This document shows positions 12,001 through 21,844 of a stretch of DNA of 64,000 bases, in pieces. A program made the position numbers and the translations under genes. The stretch is taken from contig NC_064039.1 in the NCBI RefSeq assembly GCF_932526225.1, positions 620,001-684,000 of the forward strand, written 5' to 3'. Source of the DNA: Nematostella vectensis. Lineage: Eukaryota > Cnidaria > Anthozoa > Actiniaria > Edwardsiidae. Within the stretch, counting starts at the first letter, position 1. Every line of letters begins with the position of its first letter. The notes below the pieces were generated by a model. It had not been told where the DNA came from and did not search any database. It saw nothing but the letters and a program-made list of their open reading frames with translations.

Positions 12001-15000
12001 AAATCCAGACACGCTGTTGAAAGTGAATAAAAATGAAGTGATCAAGTGATGCATTTTAAGCGAAATGAATCCGGATACATTTGAATATGTTTACTGTGGA
12101 TGACCCCTAAGTAACCTTTAGTAATCCTTGTGGTCTGCCTGCAATTTTTATTTCATGGTTTGTGATTTGAAAGCATTACCTTGTGGAAGGTGATGACAGG
12201 TTTTGGGTGAATTCTGATCAATGTCAAGCATGACCTATACCCTGCAAATGTCTGGGCTAAGATCCTCAGGAAAATAGCTCTGATTTCCTTGTCCTAAATA
12301 AAAACAACAGAAATATCAATGAACAGATTGGATAGATGGAGAGGAATGCAAGTATGCATAAAAAAAACTGTTTCTTCTGTGATCCAACCATTGTAAAGTG
12401 CATACAGAAGCTACAGGATCAACAGAACATATTCCAGTTATTACACAATAATGCCTTTGAAAGGAGGAGCCTGTCCGGCAGACAGAGGGTCAGAACAAAC
12501 AAACAGATAGAGAGGTTCAGAGGGACAGAGAGACAGAGGGACAGTCAGACAGGAACAGGCGAAAAGACAGAGGTGGGCAAACAGACAGACACAAACAGAT
12601 AGACAGACAGACCTGTAGAGGAAGAGCAGATTTTGGAGGTGGCTGCTGGAAGACATAATCTGCTGATATGAGATGTGGGTTCATCACCTGAGATATAAAA
12701 CAGTAAGCATTTATTTGGCATGTTATCTCATATAGATAAAACCAACTGGACAGCACTGCATTACCAGACAAAGCTCCCTGCGAGCTCTGCTCATTAACGG
12801 CTCAGGTAATATAGCCAGATTCACGCTGTCTGGTATGGAGAGGTGTCCACCATCTATATCCACAAGGATGACATCAGACTGTGTAAACAATAAACAATGT
12901 CAAATCCTGAACAACATTCAAACACACATACATACATACATACAGACAAGCTGTAGTATGACTAGTTGGTCTGCAGAAGCATCGCAGAGTCAAGGAATAA
13001 AATCAACACAAAGTTGAAATGGTATGTTTTAAGCTTCTATAAAAAACAGCAACAGCAACAACAAAAAAAGCAAAATGGTGTAACTGGGTATGTTTTCCTA
13101 TCGGTTTTGGCATTTGCGTTCTTTTAGGAAAATACTGCAACTGTAGTTCTGAGATTCAGTTATTCTGAAGGAGCCCACCAGCTAACCATAGTGAGTCTAC
13201 AGAACTCATTTAATTTCCCTCCAGGTATTACACAACTGCCACAGAGGTAGACAGTAATGCCTTTGAAAGGAGGACAACAGAGATCAGATACAGGCTGCTG
13301 ACATACTGTGTCTGGAATATTGTCCTTGTAGACTCACCGTGTCTGGAATATTGTCATTGCAGACTCACCGTGTCTGTAATATTGTCATTGCAGACTCACC
13401 ATGTCTGGAATATTGTCCTGGCAGAATCACAATGTCTGGAATATTGTCCTTGTAGACTTACCATGGCTGGAATATTGTCCTGGCAGACTCACTGTGTCTG
13501 GAATATTGTCCTCGCAGACTCACCCTGTCTGGAATATTGTCCTGGCAGACTCACCGTGTCTGGAATATTGTCCTGGCATACTCACCGTGTCTGGAATATT
13601 GTCCTAGCAGACTCACTGTGTCTGGAATAAAGTCCTTTTAGACTCATCGTGTCTGGAATATTGTCCTGGCAGACTCACCGTGTCTGGAATATTGTCCTGG
13701 CAGACTCACCGTGTCTGGAATATTTTCCTGGCTGACTCACTGTGTCTGGAATATTGTCCTGGCTGACTCACTGTGTCTGGAATATTGTCCTGGAAGACTC
13801 ACTGTGTCTGGAATATTGTCCTTGCAGACTCACTGTGTCTGGATTATTGTCCTGGCAGACTCACCGTGTCTGGAATATTGTCCTGGCTGACTCACCCTGT
13901 CTGGAATATTGTCCTGGCTGACTCACCCTGTCTGGAATATTGTCCTGGCAGACTCACCGTGTCTGGAATATTGTCCTGGCAGACTCACCGTGTCTGGAAT
14001 ATTGTCCTGGCAGACTCACTGTGTCTGGAATATTGTCCTGGCAGACTCACCGTGTCTGGAATATTGTCCTGGCAGACTCATCGTGTCTGGAATATTGTCC
14101 TTTTAGACTCACCGTGTCTGGAATATTGTCCTTGTAGCTCTCATGCACACCCATGATGAATGGTGTAGGGGCACTTAGGAAGTCTAGCAGAGCAGCTGGT
14201 AGAATAGGGATGTACACATAGCTACAACAAAATGTGCAAAGATGATGCATAAATCAGGTATGCTTTCATGGATGGTAGAATAGGGATGTACACATAGCTA
14301 CAACAAAATGTGCAAAGATGATGCATAAATCAGGTATGCATTTATGGTGACACTAAGCACTCTTGGAAATGGTGACACTAAGCACTCTTGGAAATGGTAA
14401 CACTAAGCACTCTTGGAAATGGTGACACTAAGCACTCTTGGAAATGGTGACACTAAGCACCCTTGGAAATGGTGACACTAAGCACCCTTGAAAATGGTGA
14501 CATTAAGCACCCTTGGAAATGGTGACACTAAACACCCTTGGAAATGGTGACACTAAGCACCCTTGGAAATGGTGACACTAAGCACTCTCGGAAATGGTGG
14601 CACTAAGCACTCTTGGAAATGGTGACACTAAGCACCTTTGGGAATGGTGACACTAAGCACCCTTGGAAATGGTGACACTAAACACCCTTGGAAATGGTGA
14701 CACTAAGCACCTTTGGGAATGGTGACACTAAGCACTCTTGGAAATGGTGACACTAAACACCCTTGGAAATGGTGACACTAAGCACTCTTGGAAATGGTGA
14801 CACTAAGCACTCTTGGAAATGGTGACACTAAGCACTCTTGGAAATGGTGACACTAAGCACCCTTGGAAACGGTGACACTCAACACCCTTGGAAAATGGTA
14901 ACACTAAGCACCCTTGAAAATGGTGACACTAAGCACTCTTGGAAATGGTGACATTAAGCACCCATGGAAATGGTGACACTAAACACCCTTGGAAATGGTG

Positions 15001-18000
15001 ACACTAAGCACTCTTGGAAATGGTGACACTAAGCACTCTTGGAAATGGTGACACTAAGCACCCTTGGAAATGGTGACACCTTCTAAAAGTAAAGGACATA
15101 AAATTTGGCACTCAAGCAATGCGTTTCAATGTTTGTCATAAGGGCTTTACCTGAATTTGAGAGGGTACATGAGAGCAAGCATGGCTCTAGTAACTGTCGT
15201 CAACTGGACAAAGCTGCTGGATATGAACAGGATCTTGTTCTCTGTGACAGCGGCACAGAACAGTGACAGCATGTTGTGAATGCCTAGAGAGCAAAACATG
15301 TGGGAATTATTTGGGGAGTATTCGCTAATTATTTAAATGTCATGTACTGGCTTACGTGTATTGTAAAAAGAACAGTATTCATATATACCGTAACGCTTGG
15401 TATCAACCATGTTCTTACATTTCACATTTCAAAATCCTAACAATCCTAACAAGTATTAAGAATAGCCCATCCTGGAATCGAGGAAAACAAGCTTCTAGTA
15501 AGTTTACAAACATTCAACAAGTCAAATTCAGGTCACAGAAACATGAAGACACATGTCTCAACTGAGAATCAAACCCAATTCAGTAGAGGTAAGCCACCCT
15601 ATATGGTGGTTTACTAACAAATTAGGCCACCTGTGATTCGATAAGAGGAGTAGACTTTGGGCTCCAGTACCTATTTGATGGAAAACGGTAGACACAGACA
15701 CACCCGTCACAGGTATGGTGTCACACAGAGGGGGGCATAACGTCTGCCTATCCCCAGCGCCGATAGAGAATGCAAGTTTCGGGCCGCCAGGAGGTGGTAC
15801 TCTCACAAGGCCGAGGATGGAGCCGACAAGCTTCTCCAGCAACTCTTCATTTCCAGCCATGAATGCCAGGTAGATTGTGGTCAAACAATTCTAGCAATCA
15901 AATAGATTCATGTAAAAGTATTTTTTTTGGTAATATCATTTCAATTTCATGGAGCTACACCAACTTTAATTGAAAATTATAAATCCTAATGCAACAACAA
16001 TTGCGGTAAGAAAATCCCAAAATAGCAGTGTGGGCTATAAGTATTATCTTGTTGTTGTTTTTTTTTTTTTTAACAAAACTAAAAGGCAAACGATATATTT
16101 TCTCAACTTCTTAAAAAAAAAACTACCTATTCAATGCCTTTTACATTTGATGTTTTACTCTACGTATTCTATGACTTTTAGCACAAGGCAATAACACAAA
16201 AAATTGGCCACGAATGTCATTTATCATTGTTATTACAGGGGAGGGGGGTAGAGGCTCAAAATCACAATTTCAAAAGTCTACAGGTTGGACCCTCTAGCAA
16301 TATATTCTCTACAATTTTCACCTATAGAATATCCCAATAACACTCCCTTCCTGCAAAATAAAACATTTATCCAACTTGCCATCATGCTAATATATCTGAG
16401 CTTTCCATCCCCCCCCCCCCCCCCCCTGGAAAACAGTGATCTACAGCACCCTACCTTGAGAATCTCAAAGTATGTGACTGCTGAAACAAGACATAGAGTC
16501 TTAGGTACATAAGACTCCAGACTAAGATCCTCATTTGTCACAGTGATCCCAGGCTGGCCATCTGTGGCTGTTTTTACTGACGAGGTATCAGACAAGCTTG
16601 CACGTGACCCCTTGGACCTAGCAGATACTGGTAAGTACGGTTCATAGAATGTGAAGCAAGCAAGGTATTTGTGATCGCCTTCCATGTCGGTGAGAACGGA
16701 GACAAAAAAGGTCTGCGGCCTACAGTAGTAGCTGGTTTTCCATCCTGTTGGTTGACAGAACTGAAAAACATGCAATCATAAACAAGTATTATTGCTAACG
16801 CATATACCCAACTGAAAGTAATAATGACCTTTCTATTAAGTAAGGGTGCTTACATAATGTTAGTAGAATCATTTCATGATCATTTCAATGATCTGTTAAT
16901 ATGTATGTTTGGGCAGAATTTAGTCGTCTTGTAAATCATGTGGGATTCAAACAATAAGTGAATTTGTTAATTCAATTGACTTTCATAGCTGCAAAGTTTG
17001 TGGTCTGGTGTTCATTCTATCATCATCACCTTTTGGTGACCTGACACAAGCAATAATTCTTTTTGTGTGTGTGAAGAGGTGATAAAGAGACTAAATATGG
17101 ATAATTTGACATGAGCTTTGTTACAACTATACTGCATTTCACTAGTTCAATAGAAGACCAAAGAAAGTTGAGCCAAATGTAACAAACAAAATAAATCAGA
17201 AAACCCTGGCAGTAAAATAATTATTTCACACCCTCATTGAAAACAAATTAGATGTGCTTTCTTCAAGAAAGTCAGTTATATGTAAAACGCTTATCATAAG
17301 TTTTAAATGCGCAACCTCTACATCAGTAGAGCCGACAGTAAAAGCTCCATATATTCATTATAAGAACCAATATATGAATTTACGATAGTAGGATAATGTT
17401 TCCAAAGGTAAATTACAGTAGCTTTCAAATTCGAAACTATATACAATGGTGTCTCATAAACCGTTTAAATGTTAGCATATTACATGGTACTTTTATTCGT
17501 ATTAGAAACAAGTGATCCCTGAAGATTGTAGAGTCATACGGGTAGGCAACCTGCCCAAACATGTGAGTTCACAATTATACACTTCTCCGATCGGATAGAG
17601 CGCGCTAAATTGAGCCACTATCTTTGGCTAAGATCTATTTTGCGCTAGTAAAACATTCGTATTAAAACAAGAATCTGGCGGTAATAGAGAAGAATTTAAT
17701 TCACTTCAGGAATTCATTTTTGTTTTTAGTGTGATTTCTTTACGGTTTCGACTTGCACAAGAAACTTATCAGGTTGTCTGGTTTGATCCAAAAAAACTCT
17801 AAACGACGGGATATTTTGCAATAAAATAATAGCACAATCTCCACAAGTTTCATATGAAGTATCAAAAACTGCTAGCTAAGAACGTAATACACCTAACCTC
17901 CATTTATTGTGGCTTGCTCAATTCAATGTCTTGCAAACCAATCGCAAGCAATTACACAATGAACAGGATGGCTTAGTACAGGAAGGCTTCGCGAATTGCG

Positions 18001-18304
18001 GGAAAACCTTGGGTCTACTCAGTCATGGAGATTATCTTACCAGCTCAATACCCTCCGGAAAAGCGACATCTTTGCGGTCTTGAGGTGGAAATCTTTGCAA
18101 AACCTTGCCTTTCAACCCTTCACCTGAAACAACCACGAGTGAGCTTCATCGAGTCGCAGAAGTCAAGTTTACACATCAACCCAGAAATAGAGAAATTTAA
18201 GTTAAATTATCCACAAATAAACCAACAGAGAAAGTCATATTCTAACCATAGCTTGTGTCTTTGTCGATTCCGACTATGGCAAAGTAGTCGGCAAGACGCG
18301 ACAT
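1..18304 (-). CDS. SBF2: SBF1/SBF2 (MTMR5/13) myotubularin-related DENN Rab GEF, 5' half
   Basis: Coding exons on the minus strand, in transcript order: 18304-18247, 18123-18041, 16760-16455, 15890-15671, 15283-15151, 14221-14113, 12878-12765, 12687-12613, 12293-12180, 11884-11834, 11743-11666, 9128-9030, 7170-6865, 5668-5450, 5275-4916, 4623-4419, 393-325, 125-1. Phases join without a break to about 908 codons. The start [14 protein letters not shown] matches the family N-terminus. Other hallmarks are [40 protein letters not shown] and [10 protein letters not shown]. Residues about 1-470 are the tripartite DENN module (GEF for Rab28/Rab21 in animals), followed by the SBF2 domain. The GRAM, inactive myotubularin phosphatase and PH domains lie beyond the left edge. 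The exon at 4916-5275 has a Ser-rich insert after the [10 protein letters not shown] block. The single gene could be the pre-duplication orthologue of both SBF1 and SBF2. Confidence 0.95.
678..812 (-). mobile_element. SINE-like segment that gave rise to the 38-bp array
   Basis: It shares ordered blocks with the copy at 15487-15645: AAGCTTCTAGTAA, CAACAAGTC, ACATGTCTC, GAATCAAAC and the tail CCTGTGATTC. On the minus strand AAGTTTGATTCAC is a poor tRNA B-box match. Assignment to a tRNA-derived SINE is an inference. Confidence 0.4.
813..4397. repeat. 38-bp minisatellite in SBF intron 16 (over 90 copies)
   Basis: The unit has the core ATATGCAAGAGACCCTAAC followed by ATCAAACGTGCCCCCTGTG, 38 bp in total, with variants such as AGATCTTAAC. 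The flanking sequence TGATTCCCTGAACTAG occurs both just before the array (about 799-812) and at its right end (about 4385-4398). The array therefore looks like expansion of a short piece inside a pre-existing element. Higher-order copies are visible: blocks around 2350-2880 and 2950-3480 are nearly identical. Confidence 0.95.
5669..6864. other. SBF intron of 1.2 kb: content
   Basis: A member of a short dispersed repeat lies at about 6030-6125 (see the entries near 12410 and 13185) and a TTTAG-rich simple repeat at 6290-6320. I see no exon or other feature. Confidence 0.5.
6030..6125. repeat. Short dispersed repeat, copy 1
   Basis: It contains TATTACACAACTGACATA and ends AGTAATGCCTTTGAAAGGAG. 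The same blocks occur in two other SBF introns in the same orientation. Confidence 0.6.
7171..7992. repeat. 63-bp minisatellite abutting an SBF acceptor (about 13 copies)
   Basis: The unit begins ATCATGTCATGTAAAACC and ends GATTGATTACAAGGG. The first unit overlaps the acceptor of the exon at 6865-7170: on the minus strand that exon is preceded by TTTTACATGACAG, while the repeat copies read TTTTACATGACATG. The amplified copies have lost the acceptor AG. Confidence 0.9.
8339..8988. mobile_element. hAT-like MITE, 650 bp
   Basis: The ends are imperfect inverted repeats: left CAGGGCTGGAATT, right (reverse complement) CAGGGCTTCTAGAATTTCG. A CATAAA direct repeat flanks both ends (8333-8338 and 8989-8994), consistent with a shortened target-site duplication. 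The interior is filled with CGCGTAAT motifs in both halves. No transposase is present. The CAGGGCT terminus suggests hAT, which is an inference. Confidence 0.6.
9522..11630. mobile_element. Candidate TIR element with divergent internal repeats
   Basis: Left (about 9522-9568) and right (about 11585-11630) ends are inverted copies sharing TGATGACTAWAACTATTGCA and ACATTT, then ACCACGG/CCGTG-rich sequence. The interior (about 9950-11080) is a degenerate series of units of roughly 150 bp with AATAATCGCTAAACATG, GAATGTGTGAAAAGT and GTAAAGATTAGAAATA. No transposase is recognisable and no target duplication was found. Confidence 0.45.
11246..11365. repeat. Perfect 60-bp tandem duplication
   Basis: Two consecutive identical copies begin ACACATTTAGCTGTTATC and end CAGTTAGTAAAGTT. 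This is a recent duplication inside the candidate TIR element. Confidence 0.9.
12410..12472. repeat. Short dispersed repeat, copy 2
   Basis: It contains TTATTACACAATAATGCC and CTTTGAAAGGAG, and matches the copies at 6030 and 13185 with an internal deletion. Confidence 0.6.
12475..12612. repeat. AGAC-rich simple-sequence tract at an SBF donor
   Basis: A purine-rich CAGACAGA/GGGACAGAG tract directly abuts the exon at 12613-12687. The donor on the minus strand therefore reads CTACAG then GTCTGTCTG, a weak GT context. Confidence 0.6.
13185..13276. repeat. Short dispersed repeat, copy 3
   Basis: It contains TATTACACAACTGCCACA and AGTAATGCCTTTGAAAGGAG. It sits just upstream of the 31-bp array. 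Confidence 0.6.
13303..14141 (-). repeat. 31-bp minisatellite copying the donor of SBF exon 6 (about 27 copies)
   Basis: On the minus strand the exon at 14113-14221 ends CAATATTCCAGACACG followed by GTGAGTCT. The array repeats GGACAATATTCCAGACAC with GTGAGTCTGCCA about 27 times. Nearly every copy keeps the exon end and a consensus GTGAGT; variants have CACA or CAGG before the GT. The exon codes for NIPDT at this edge. Confidence 0.93.
14198..14347 (-). repeat. 76-bp duplication carrying the acceptor of SBF exon 6
   Basis: Two tandem copies (14198-14273 and 14274-14347) each contain, on the minus strand, CATTTTGTTGTAG followed by CTATGTGTACATCCC, that is, the acceptor and the first two dozen exon bases. 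The proximal copy is the real exon start; the distal copy is an extra intact acceptor. Confidence 0.88.
14341..15079. repeat. 25-bp minisatellite (about 29 copies)
   Basis: The unit is GGTGACACTAAGCAC then YCTTGGAAAT. It fills most of the intron between the exons at 14113-14221 and 15151-15283. No splice-site content is seen in the unit. Confidence 0.95.
15487..15645 (-). mobile_element. tRNA-derived SINE-like element in an SBF intron
   Basis: On the minus strand the element contains GTGGCCTAATTTGTTAG, resembling a tRNA A box. GGGTTTGATTCTC, resembling a B box, lies some 45 bases further on. It shares ordered blocks with the sequence flanking the 38-bp array near the left edge. It lies between the exons at 15151-15283 and 15671-15890. 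Family and boundaries are approximate. Confidence 0.45.
15891..16454. other. SBF intron, 564 bp
   Basis: AT-rich sequence with a poly-T run near 16059, a GGGGAGGGGGG stretch near 16239 and a poly-C run of about 18 at 16411-16428. Nothing else is recognised. Confidence 0.5.
16761..18040. other. SBF intron 2, 1.28 kb
   Basis: AT-rich and unique-looking. I see no repeats, exons or RNA genes in it. Confidence 0.5.
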
Positions 18305-18320
18305 TTCTCTACTAAACAAT

Positions 18321-18359
18321 TCATGTAGGAAGAAAAACACCCTCCACCTTGGACGCCAT
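18321..18359 (-). other. Upstream ORF in the SBF leader
   Basis: A 12-codon ORF (MASKVEGVFLPT then stop) begins at an ATG inside the YY1-like motif and ends 16 bases before the SBF start codon. If the leader extends this far it would be translated first and could damp SBF translation. The transcription start is not visible, so the role is inferred. Confidence 0.35.
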
Positions 18360-18365
18360 GTTGGA
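18351..18365 (-). promoter_or_regulatory. YY1-like motif upstream of SBF
   Basis: On the minus strand this reads TCCAACATGGCGTCC, close to the animal YY1 core AANATGGCG, 47 bases upstream of the SBF ATG. Similar motifs lie near the starts of TELO2, HTRA2 and ATG13 in this window. Confidence 0.4.
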
Positions 18366-18761
18366 TCATGACTCGCGCAAGCGCAGATGCCTTCGAGCCC
18401 ATCCCTCGACGCCCGAAGCTCGCGGGATTCTGCGGGATTGCCGAAGGAAGGCGCAAAAAAATACGATACTTTTCAATAGAATTCTGAATATTACTAGGAT
18501 TTTGAATAGTAATTAGAAAGCTTTTCTGAGATCAGAGTTGTAGCCACTTTGAACATATAAATAGGAGGAAGGGAATACACTAGGTACTAGAGACATTAGG
18601 CGTCAACTTTACTCCAGGCATAAGCCTTACTAGTGTCATGATACTTTATCTTTACTTAAAAGAAATTTCCTAAGACTATCCCCTTTTCCACCCATCAAAA
18701 ATGTCGAGAATAAGTGCAAAAAAACAATACATTGATTTCTTTCAACACAATCTATTCAACT

Positions 18762-18767
18762 TTTATT
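18762..18767 (-). terminator. Candidate TELO2 poly(A) signal
   Basis: AATAAA on the minus strand, about 460 bases after the TELO2 stop codon. Confidence 0.4.
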
Positions 18768-19228
18768 GAACTCCTTCCTTCACCAATACCTGGTGCACAC
18801 TAGACCCGTAGCCAGGATTTTGATCGTTATGTCACCAGGCATAACTTCACAAACTTAAGTCAATGTCTACGTCACAAAGTGTTAGTTAGGGAATGACAAT
18901 TTGATGTCAGACCTTGATTAATAATACTCTCAGGTTACTTGGCTTGGACATTTTTTTTTTTTTTTTTTGAGAAAAAAAAATCATTATAGGCCAATAAGAT
19001 ACCATATAGCTGGTCCTATAGGCAAGGCTATATGCAATAACAATTTTCACGGCTCAAACTCATCTATGCATACACTTCAGTAAGGGGGTTGGTAAGAGGG
19101 TGCCACACTTAAGGCTTAAATTCTTTAACATCATACTTCCATTACTAAGTTAAATTAGTGTCTGGCCTTTCCCTCCTAAACTAGTATGAACTTCAACCTG
19201 AGAGCAACTGCAATGACTAGACTCTCCA

Positions 19229-21730
19229 CTATCCTGAGGTCCCAGCACATTCATCCTTGAAAATCCTTTCCATTACGGACAATCCTTGAAGTGCAATCTC
19301 TCTAACCTCTGTGTCAGAATCCCTCTGAACCAAGTCTTTCAACCATTCCTGGATTTCCAGAAGCTCACTAGTACAGTCTTCAAGCAGCACAGTGATAGGT
19401 ACGCTTACAAGCACCATGATCTGAGAGAAGACAAGCATCCTGCGAATATATGCTTCTGGGTGGTATCTCAGAGCCCAAGTGAATTCAATCAGAGTGGCAG
19501 CCATGTTGCGTGCCCCGAGAGTTCCGCGAGCAGAGTACATCACTATACCTAGAGTATGCACTAGTCTTCCAAGGGCAAAGCTGTCTTCTCCTAGGAGATC
19601 CAGAGTTTTCAGTTTGTGATCAAAGTTTTTCATGAGGGGGTAGAAAAAGTGGCCAGCTACATTAGAGAACTTGTTCATAACCTGTTTAAGTGGAGCCTTT
19701 GATGGGCCTTTTGCAAAGCGCTTGGTCTTGGATTCTATTCTCTCTTGTACAATCTTCTGCCAATGTGGTGTTTTGTCAAGAACTAAGTCCTGTAGGTTAG
19801 GTAGAGGAAATCTCTTGGGGATGTTCTTTTCATTCTGGATTTCTTGAGGCTCAGAGAGGAATTGTGCAGTAGCTGTAAGTACACTTAGCATATCAAGACG
19901 TTGGCTGATATTATAGTTAGCAGCAAAAAATTCCTCAGTCAAGTAGCCAGCAATCTCTTTAGGAAACCTAACAGCCACAGCAACCATTGCATTGTGACGT
20001 AACAGAATAAAGTTTTCTGTTGAAAACTTGTCTTGTAGATGAAGTAGGATCTTAACAAGCTCAACACAGACATCAGGCAAGTCATCTGGATTTGAGCACA
20101 CTAGCTTGTCTAAAGCTTGCAGTGCAGCTTCTGTTTTTTCTGGCTTGTCACTCTCCAGTAGGCCATCTATGCAGTCACGCAGATGTCTTGGAGCCTTTTG
20201 CTCTTCAGTGAATTCTTCTTCAATTTCATAGGGTTCTAGGTCATCATCATCTGCATCATGATGCTCATGACTAACTCCAAGCTTGCTTGTTCTTTCTGTC
20301 ATCTCAAAAATATCTGCTTCAGAATCATTAGCAATTTCCTCAGGGGTATTTTTGAGATTTGCTTTATTAAATATGGCATCTTTGCCCTTTGCAAACTCTT
20401 TTATAAGTTTGCTATCACTACTTTCTTTATAATCAAATGAAAGTTTGTCTCCTTCTGTATCTAAAGCACTGGTGAGAACCTCTGCTACCACCATGCCAAG
20501 TTCTCGCACCCTGGCGACTGGGTTCTCTAGGTGAATCTGGACACCATTTAGTAGACTCCCAAGCAATGACTGTCTGAGAGCAGCCTTCTCTTCTTGAGTA
20601 AGATATCCAACAGCATGCACTAGGCCACAACTGATAAACAAATGGTGATTATAAGGAGTATGTTTGAGGGCACTCTTATTGCTCCAGTTGTCAAATAACA
20701 CTTTAGTAGTATCAACTAGAGTCTGGTGACTTTCCAAACTTGCTAAATACCCAATAATATTTGCCAAAACATTAGAATCTGCATGGTACCTAAGTAAAAG
20801 AAATTTGGTTGTCAGTAAGTACTTTAGTCTTGGTCTACTTTCAATGCTCTCACCAAAGAACTTTGTAAGTGTTTCCTGTTGCCTCACTTGTTTTACTAAG
20901 GATTCTACAACAGGTTCCATGGTATGATCTGGTACGCCAGTGACCAAGTCACTACATAGTTTATGCCAAAAGGGGCTGGTTGACATAAGTTTCTCTAAAG
21001 TTGGTAATATCTTTGAAATTAGTTTTACACCAAGGCCAGCCATTGAAAGTCTGCCCAGGAGTTCACTCATAAACCTCAAAGAAAAATGGCAAGATGTGGA
21101 TACAACAGTGTTGTGTATTTTAGTCAAAGCATCAAGTACATCTGCTACAATTCTTGATGAAAATTCATTAGGCAGAAACAATAACTTCGCGTTACGCCCT
21201 TGTTTGTTTGCAACCCGTTCAGGAATAGAGACAATTAACGTTATTATTTGTTTACGATGGAGCTCGATTTTCCTTTGCTGTGTTACCGCAGCATTCCCGT
21301 CAATGCAGAAGTATGTGAAGATGTCAACCAGCTTTGATGAGGTTATGAACCTTTCTAGTATCGCTGTAACCGATAAAAGATCATCAGACTTAGAGAGTCT
21401 TTCCAGTGAAGACAAGAGGACTGCAAGGCTTTGAGAGGGAATCCCATCGAGAAAGAACGCTTCAAAAATCGCTTTCTTCTTTTGATCCAAAGTCGAGTAA
21501 AAGCCAACAGTTGTTGAACGCAATAAACTTTCGATGAACGGGACATAATGGCGATCTAGGAACTCTATCTTGAATCGAACACCAGAAATGGTAGCGGCCT
21601 CTGTCAGATTTCCAAATGCTCTCTCCAAACATTCTGCAAACTCCGATACATTCTCTGCACGAGAAATAATCCTGAGAAAGTCACGGACTATTGTCTGTAG
21701 CTCATATGTTTCGATAAATTCATCTGCCAT
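19229..21730 (-). CDS. TELO2: TELO2 (Tel2), PIKK-stabilising HEAT-repeat protein
   Basis: An uninterrupted 833-codon frame, about the length of human TELO2 (837 aa). TELO2 is the adaptor of the TTT complex (TELO2-TTI1-TTI2), which with Hsp90 and R2TP matures ATM, ATR, mTOR, SMG1 and DNA-PKcs. Matches include RHTP-like KHTPYN near 360, ARVRELGMVVAEV near 420, the acidic hinge DADDDDLEPYE near 515, RDCIDGLLES at the start of the conserved C-terminal Telomere_reg-2 region, ERIESKTKRFAKGP, FSNVAGHFFYPL and LDLLGEDSFALGRL. The start MADEFIETYELQ has no in-frame alternative nearby. It is intronless, while SBF, PTPRR, HTRA2 and ATG13 around it have many introns. It lies upstream of SBF in the same orientation. 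Confidence 0.96.
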   Translation of the reverse strand: MADEFIETYELQTIVRDFLRIISRAENVSEFAECLERAFGNLTEAATISGVRFKIEFLDRHYVPFIESLLRSTTVGFYSTLDQKKKAIFEAFFLDGIPSQSLAVLLSSLERLSKSDDLLSVTAILERFITSSKLVDIFTYFCIDGNAAVTQQRKIELHRKQIITLIVSIPERVANKQGRNAKLLFLPNEFSSRIVADVLDALTKIHNTVVSTSCHFSLRFMSELLGRLSMAGLGVKLISKILPTLEKLMSTSPFWHKLCSDLVTGVPDHTMEPVVESLVKQVRQQETLTKFFGESIESRPRLKYLLTTKFLLLRYHADSNVLANIIGYLASLESHQTLVDTTKVLFDNWSNKSALKHTPYNHHLFISCGLVHAVGYLTQEEKAALRQSLLGSLLNGVQIHLENPVARVRELGMVVAEVLTSALDTEGDKLSFDYKESSDSKLIKEFAKGKDAIFNKANLKNTPEEIANDSEADIFEMTERTSKLGVSHEHHDADDDDLEPYEIEEEFTEEQKAPRHLRDCIDGLLESDKPEKTEAALQALDKLVCSNPDDLPDVCVELVKILLHLQDKFSTENFILLRHNAMVAVAVRFPKEIAGYLTEEFFAANYNISQRLDMLSVLTATAQFLSEPQEIQNEKNIPKRFPLPNLQDLVLDKTPHWQKIVQERIESKTKRFAKGPSKAPLKQVMNKFSNVAGHFFYPLMKNFDHKLKTLDLLGEDSFALGRLVHTLGIVMYSARGTLGARNMAATLIEFTWALRYHPEAYIRRMLVFSQIMVLVSVPITVLLEDCTSELLEIQEWLKDLVQRDSDTEVREIALQGLSVMERIFKDECAGTSG

Positions 21731-21826
21731 AATTCCAATGTTGCAACCTTATTCCATTTTGGCCACAAATCAGTAGGTCACGTGAACTTTCTAAGTTCTT
21801 AGTGAGTAAGGCGGACATAAGGCGGA

Positions 21827-21844
21827 CATGGCGTCCATGTTGGT
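21827..21844. promoter_or_regulatory. YY1-like motif upstream of TELO2
   Basis: ACATGGCGTCCATGTTGG contains ATGGCG on the plus strand and AACATGGAC on the minus strand, about 100 bases upstream of the TELO2 ATG. A core promoter is otherwise not identifiable. Confidence 0.35.

Larger units (their letters stand above)
18305..19228. other. SBF 5' flank and TELO2 3' flank
   Basis: Contains the SBF leader with its short upstream ORF. It also has a candidate TELO2 poly(A) signal near 18762 and a run of about 18 T (poly-A on the TELO2 strand) near 18953-18970. No further gene is seen. Confidence 0.5.

Noticed and set aside
13370-14156. Short plus-strand frames (SGILSWQTH type)
   Set aside because: Antisense readings of the 31-bp array that copies an SBF donor; not a gene.
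20940-21434. 164-codon plus-strand frame
   Set aside because: Antisense shadow of TELO2.
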